From Fimenecus sp051881435 (GTDB taxonomy: Bacteria; Bacillota; Clostridia; Oscillospirales; Acutalibacteraceae), in the NCBI GenBank assembly GCA_051881435.1, contig JBJEPW010000026.1, positions 1-40,375 of the forward strand: 40,375 nt of DNA, written 5' to 3'. A program made the translations under genes and the position numbers. Of this stretch, positions 40,364 to 40,375 are shown in pieces (positions within the stretch are counted from its first letter, which is position 1; each line of letters starts with the position of its first letter). Under the pieces are notes generated by a model. It ran no database searches. It saw nothing but the letters and a program-made list of their open reading frames with translations, and was not told the origin of the DNA.

Positions 40364-40375
40364 TTCACTTTTTCA

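Noticed and set aside
40310..40375. tRNA-like GTCGAAC segment near the window end
   Set aside because: The flanking bases cannot form a T-arm stem on either strand, so it is not called as tRNA.

Overview
The window looks like chromosome from an anaerobic, low-to-mid GC Firmicute of the class Clostridia, probably the Oscillospiraceae/Ruminococcaceae side. This is inferred from strong AGGAGG ribosome binding sites, near-consensus sigma-A promoters, PyrR-type attenuation, a split glutamate synthase, a long divergent PRPP synthetase and a Tn/ICE-type island. No rRNA, tRNA or CRISPR array was seen.

Region 1 (1-about 3770) is one end of an integrated mobile element abutting the 3' end of guaA: a RepA-like ATPase, a MobC-like protein, a tyrosine integrase and an excisionase-like protein on the minus strand, with a divergent XRE regulator. 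The 310-bp gap between the regulator and the excisionase holds two near-consensus divergent promoters and four same-orientation copies of an ACTAARC-N6-GYTTnGT-like operator. It reads as a lysogeny-style switch. The other end of the element lies outside the window.

Region 2 (3771-8280, minus strand) is a purine operon, purA to guaA, with an AT-rich type II restriction-modification pair placed between them at spacings of 1-21 bp. Region 3 (8300-11720, minus) has a cohesin-like surface protein with an IPGTG sorting signal, a nucleotidyltransferase/S26 peptidase pair, and an EamA transporter. Region 4 (11724-18700) is nucleotide salvage: uraA behind a PyrR-binding loop and attenuator, pyrR with a DUF523 gene, a divergent upp, an aldose epimerase, a RadC-like protein and a long PRPP synthetase.

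Region 5 (18727-26450) holds a TetR regulator with a cation diffusion facilitator, a divergent ABC transporter whose permease carries a long coiled coil, a membrane diguanylate cyclase and a cyclophilin. Region 6 (26457-31794) is a tightly coupled set mtaD-pnp-mtnA-cysteine synthase, followed by a FucO-like dehydrogenase. It implies salvage of methylthioadenosine and/or 5'-deoxyadenosine through deamination, phosphorolysis and isomerisation. Region 7 (31862-38636) is nitrogen assimilation: glnA behind a leader terminator, then a five-gene split glutamate synthase operon (amidotransferase, FMN/Fe-S synthase, polyferredoxin, FAD reductase, GXGXG domain). Region 8 (38640-end) has a GtrA-family membrane protein and an unrecognised membrane protein.

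The themes are connected: PRPP made by the synthetase feeds upp and purine synthesis, glutamine from glnA feeds guaA and the glutamate synthase, and pnp returns purine base. The most distinctive observations are the operator array of the guaA-integrated element, the restriction-modification pair wired into the purA-guaA operon, the PyrR attenuator before uraA, and the deaminating nucleoside salvage operon.
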